From: Pseudarthrobacter defluvii
GTDB taxonomy: Bacteria; Actinomycetota; Actinomycetes; Actinomycetales; Micrococcaceae
Length of the DNA: 64,000 bases
Assembly (NCBI RefSeq): GCF_030816725.1
Contig: NZ_JAUSYG010000001.1
Location: 3,162,001-3,226,000 of the forward strand
Direction of reading: 5' to 3'
In this document: piece by piece, positions 61,758 through 64,000 of the stretch
Numbering within the stretch: the first letter of the stretch is position 1
Layout of the letters: the number at the start of each line of letters is the position of its first letter
Program-made: the position numbers and the translations under genes
Notes under the pieces: generated by a model
The model's input: the letters and a program-made list of their open reading frames with translations, nothing else
The model's database searches: none
Told to the model about the DNA's origin: nothing

Positions 61758-62867
61758 TCAGGAAATTGCCACGGGCGCGTAGGCTGCGAGGAGCTGGAGC
61801 ACGCGGTTGTTGGAGGCGGGGTCGGCCACGGTGATCCGCACGCCGTCGCCCTGGTACGCCCGGACCAGGATGCCGGCGGCATCGAATGCCTCCACCAGCC
61901 GGCCCCGAAGGTCCTCATCGGCGCGGATCCACAGGAAGTTGCCCTGGCTCGGCTGCAGCTTCCAGTCCTGCGCCCCGAGCGCAGCGGCCATCCGCACACG
62001 CTCCTGCTTCACCAAGGAAACCCGCGCTGCCATCTCCTCCCCCGCGTCCAAGGATGCGATGGCAGCCTTCTGGCCCAGCGCACTCACAGCGAAGGGCAGG
62101 GCGGTCCGGCGCAGTCCCTCCGCGATGGCGGGCGCCGCGACGGCGTAGCCCACGCGGAGGCCGGCCAGTCCATAGGCCTTGGAGAAGGTGCGCAGGATGC
62201 AGATGTTCGGGTAGCGGCGGTAGAGCGCCAGGGAGCCGGGGCCGCTGCCGGCGTCGGCGTACTCCACGTAGGCCTCGTCGATCACCACCAGGACGTCGGA
62301 GCGGACGGACTGCAGGAAGGCCTCGAGGCGGTGGTGGCTGATCGGCACGCCGGTGGGGTTGTTGGGGGTGCAGAGCAGGACCACCTTGGTGCGGCCGGTG
62401 ACGGCGGCGGCCATGGCGTCCAGGTCGTGGCCCTCGGCGTCGTCCAGCGGGACGCGGACCGGCCGGGCGCCGGCCAGCTCCACCAGGATGGGGTACGCCT
62501 CGAAGGAACGCCACGCGAACACCACCTCATCCCCGGCGTCGCACAGTCCGGTGATGATCTGCTGCAGGACACCCACGCTGCCCGGCCCCACCGCCACCTC
62601 CTCCGCGGTGACGCCCAGGTGGCGGGCGATCCGTTCGCGGAGTTCGACGGCGGCCATGTCCGGGTAGCGGTTCATCCTGCCGGCCGCTTCGGCCACCGCG
62701 GTTATGGCGGCGGGCAGGGGCTCGTAGTGGCTTTCGTTGCTGGCGAGGGTGGCGACGTCCGCACCGAGGCTGCGGCGGCCGGGGACGTAGGCCGGGAGGC
62801 CGGTCACCGCGGCGCGCAGGGTGGGCAGCGCTGTCTCGGGTTCGGCCAGGAGTAGTTCAGGGCTCAT
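61758..62867 (-). CDS. HisC-like aminotransferase (histidinol-phosphate or aromatic type)
   Basis: This 369-residue PLP enzyme of fold type I has LASNESHYEPLP at the start, TPNNPTGVPI, VIDEAYVEYAD and TFSKAYGLAGLRVGYA with the PLP Lys. The family covers histidinol-phosphate and aromatic aminotransferases (HisC, PatA/Pat). It lies with a permease and a divergent Lrp gene and away from his genes, which favours an aromatic amino acid role. This cannot be fixed from sequence. Confidence 0.88.
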   Translation of the reverse strand: MSPELLLAEPETALPTLRAAVTGLPAYVPGRRSLGADVATLASNESHYEPLPAAITAVAEAAGRMNRYPDMAAVELRERIARHLGVTAEEVAVGPGSVGVLQQIITGLCDAGDEVVFAWRSFEAYPILVELAGARPVRVPLDDAEGHDLDAMAAAVTGRTKVVLLCTPNNPTGVPISHHRLEAFLQSVRSDVLVVIDEAYVEYADAGSGPGSLALYRRYPNICILRTFSKAYGLAGLRVGYAVAAPAIAEGLRRTALPFAVSALGQKAAIASLDAGEEMAARVSLVKQERVRMAAALGAQDWKLQPSQGNFLWIRADEDLRGRLVEAFDAAGILVRAYQGDGVRITVADPASNNRVLQLLAAYAPVAIS

Positions 62868-62960
62868 GAAGACCGATCATGGAAGTGACCCGGACCACAT
62901 TGCAAGATACGCTTTTGTGTTTGGGACTTCTGCTCAACTTCTAGTACCTCTGGTGAAAAT

Positions 62961-63464
62961 ATGACCATCGCTGCCTCCCGTACCCTCGATTCGCTCGACG
63001 GCAGGATCATCCTTGCCCTCGACAAGGACCCCGAAGCCAGCGCCCTGGCACTCTCCCGGACACTCGGCGTCGCACGCAACACCGTCCACGCCCGGCTGGC
63101 ACGGCTGGAACGCAGCGGCGCGCTCCGCACCTTCAGCCGCAGGCTTGACCCCGCCGCGCTCGGCTACGAGCTGATGGCCTTCCTCTCCCTGTCGATCAGC
63201 CAGACCCGGACGGGCTCGGTGGAGGACGGGCTCGCCGCCATCCCGGAGGTCATCGAGGTGCACGCCACCACCGGCGACGCGGACCTCATGGCCAAGGTGG
63301 TGGCCCGCGGCACCGCCGACCTCTACCGCATCACCAACCAGATCCTGGAAATCGACGGGATCCAGCGGACCAGCACCGCCATCTCCATCCTGGAACTCAT
63401 GCCGCCCCGGTACGACGGGCTCATCAGCCGGTTGTCGAAGGAGGAAGCCCGCACGGCGGACTAA
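62961..63464 (+). CDS. Lrp/AsnC family transcriptional regulator
   Basis: This 167-residue regulator has an N-terminal HTH (LDGRIILALDKDPEASALALSRTLGVARNTVHARLARLERSG, residues about 12-54, seen in pieces) and a C-terminal RAM/ACT-like amino-acid-binding domain with HATTGDADLMAKVVARG. It is divergent from the aminotransferase-permease pair with 93 bp between, the usual place for control of these genes by the amino acid itself. Confidence 0.9.
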   Translation: MTIAASRTLDSLDGRIILALDKDPEASALALSRTLGVARNTVHARLARLERSGALRTFSRRLDPAALGYELMAFLSLSISQTRTGSVEDGLAAIPEVIEVHATTGDADLMAKVVARGTADLYRITNQILEIDGIQRTSTAISILELMPPRYDGLISRLSKEEARTAD

Positions 63465-63582
63465 GGGCCCGAGTGCCAAGGGAGCTCCGCTCCCAGTGAG
63501 CAAATCTTGGCTGGCTGGCAAGAATTTTGCGTGTGGACCGTTAGTGTCTTAGTACAGAAATATCGCCTGCAGGGGAGCACAT

Positions 63583-64000
63583 ATGACTAGTTCACCTACT
63601 GAAGACTGGACGCACACCGCTGTCGTGCTAGTGCTGCCCGCCGAAGAAGCCACGCGGCACATCATAGGCTCCATTCAGGATGCTGTTGATGAGGTGCTGG
63701 CCTCGCCAGAGTTCGATGAGGTCAGCGTCCACCTCGTTCTCTCGACACCTGGGAAGCACATATCGACATCGCCCTCGCTGGACGCTGTGCTGCTCAAAGT
63801 AATCACTGAGACTGACGCAAAGACCATTTCCCTCGTGTGGTGCACGGACAAGGGTGTTGCGGATATCCCTCTGACTCGTGATCTTGATGCCCTGCACGCT
63901 GTTCAAGTCGATTTCCCGACTCTCGGAACCCTTGAGCACGCATCAACGAACGTCCCCACCGCGATACGTGACATTGTGATCAGGGCCCTCGACGCGGCAG
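63583..64000 (+). CDS. Hypothetical protein (3' end outside window)
   Basis: The frame opens at an ATG at 63583 with AGGGGAG upstream and runs for 139 codons to the window edge without a stop. The translation begins MTSSPTEDWTHTAVVLVLPA and shows alternating strands and acidic helices. No family was recognised. The base composition is lower in GC than the Lrp gene before it. Confidence 0.7.
   Translation, partial: MTSSPTEDWTHTAVVLVLPAEEATRHIIGSIQDAVDEVLASPEFDEVSVHLVLSTPGKHISTSPSLDAVLLKVITETDAKTISLVWCTDKGVADIPLTRDLDALHAVQVDFPTLGTLEHASTNVPTAIRDIVIRALDAA

Noticed and set aside
1..64000. CRISPR arrays, tRNA or rRNA genes
   Set aside because: No array of regularly spaced repeats and no cloverleaf or rRNA segment was found on reading both strands.

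Overview
The window is high-GC actinobacterial DNA. Gene style (GTG/TTG starts, stop/start overlaps, strong GGAGG sites, a mycothiol-type nitroreductase homologue, catabolic ABC/IclR/GntR loci) suggests a soil Micrococcaceae such as Arthrobacter or Pseudarthrobacter. That is an inference from style; no rRNA or other marker gene is present.

Region 1 (1 to about 19.6 kb) is chromosomal catabolism. It starts with an amidase cut by the window edge, an FCY1-type cytosine deaminase, a small ABM-like protein, an alpha/beta hydrolase coupled to an SRPBCC-nitrilase fusion, an SRPBCC protein coupled to an Rv2466c-like DsbA-fold protein, and a methyltransferase. A GntR/UTRA regulator and a flavin reductase follow. 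Next is a probable carboxylic-acid module: HMG-CoA-lyase-like enzyme, family III CoA-transferase, IclR regulator, a three-part ABC importer, an aconitase-like hydro-lyase and an MFS transporter. Two similar inverted repeats lie next to the IclR gene. A truncated second copy of the GntR gene sits at the far end.

Region 2 (19.6-28 kb) holds an MFS transporter and nucleoside hydrolase, each apparently broken by one missing base in a C-run, with a divergent ribokinase. These are followed by a complete IS21-family element and a complete IS3-family element. The IS3 copy splits a gene that can be rejoined in frame using its 4-bp target duplication.

Region 3 (28-53.4 kb) is the main discovery: a full Dpd system, the 7-deazapurine DNA modification and restriction system, of visibly lower GC than its flanks. 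On the minus strand the order is dpdC, a DGQHR gene, dpdA, a second DGQHR gene, a 393-bp gap, then dpdE-F-G-H-I-J-K-D and a VUT-family transporter. Divergent on the plus strand is queC-queE-queD-folE2, which makes the precursor preQ0 from GTP. Expected scheme: FolE2, QueD, QueE and QueC make preQ0; DpdA with DpdB puts it into DNA in exchange for guanine; DpdC converts the nitrile to the amide (ADG); DpdD-K form the restriction arm. Two DpdB paralogues flanking DpdA are unusual.

Region 4 (53.4-60 kb) carries further possible defence genes: a PLD-helicase-DUF3427 protein, a two-gene operon with a HEPN-like second gene, an FCD-domain remnant and a Ser/Thr kinase with a long unrecognised C-terminal half. 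Region 5 (60.2-64 kb) returns to core-type genes: amino-acid permease, HisC-like aminotransferase, divergent Lrp/AsnC regulator, and a hypothetical gene running off the right edge.
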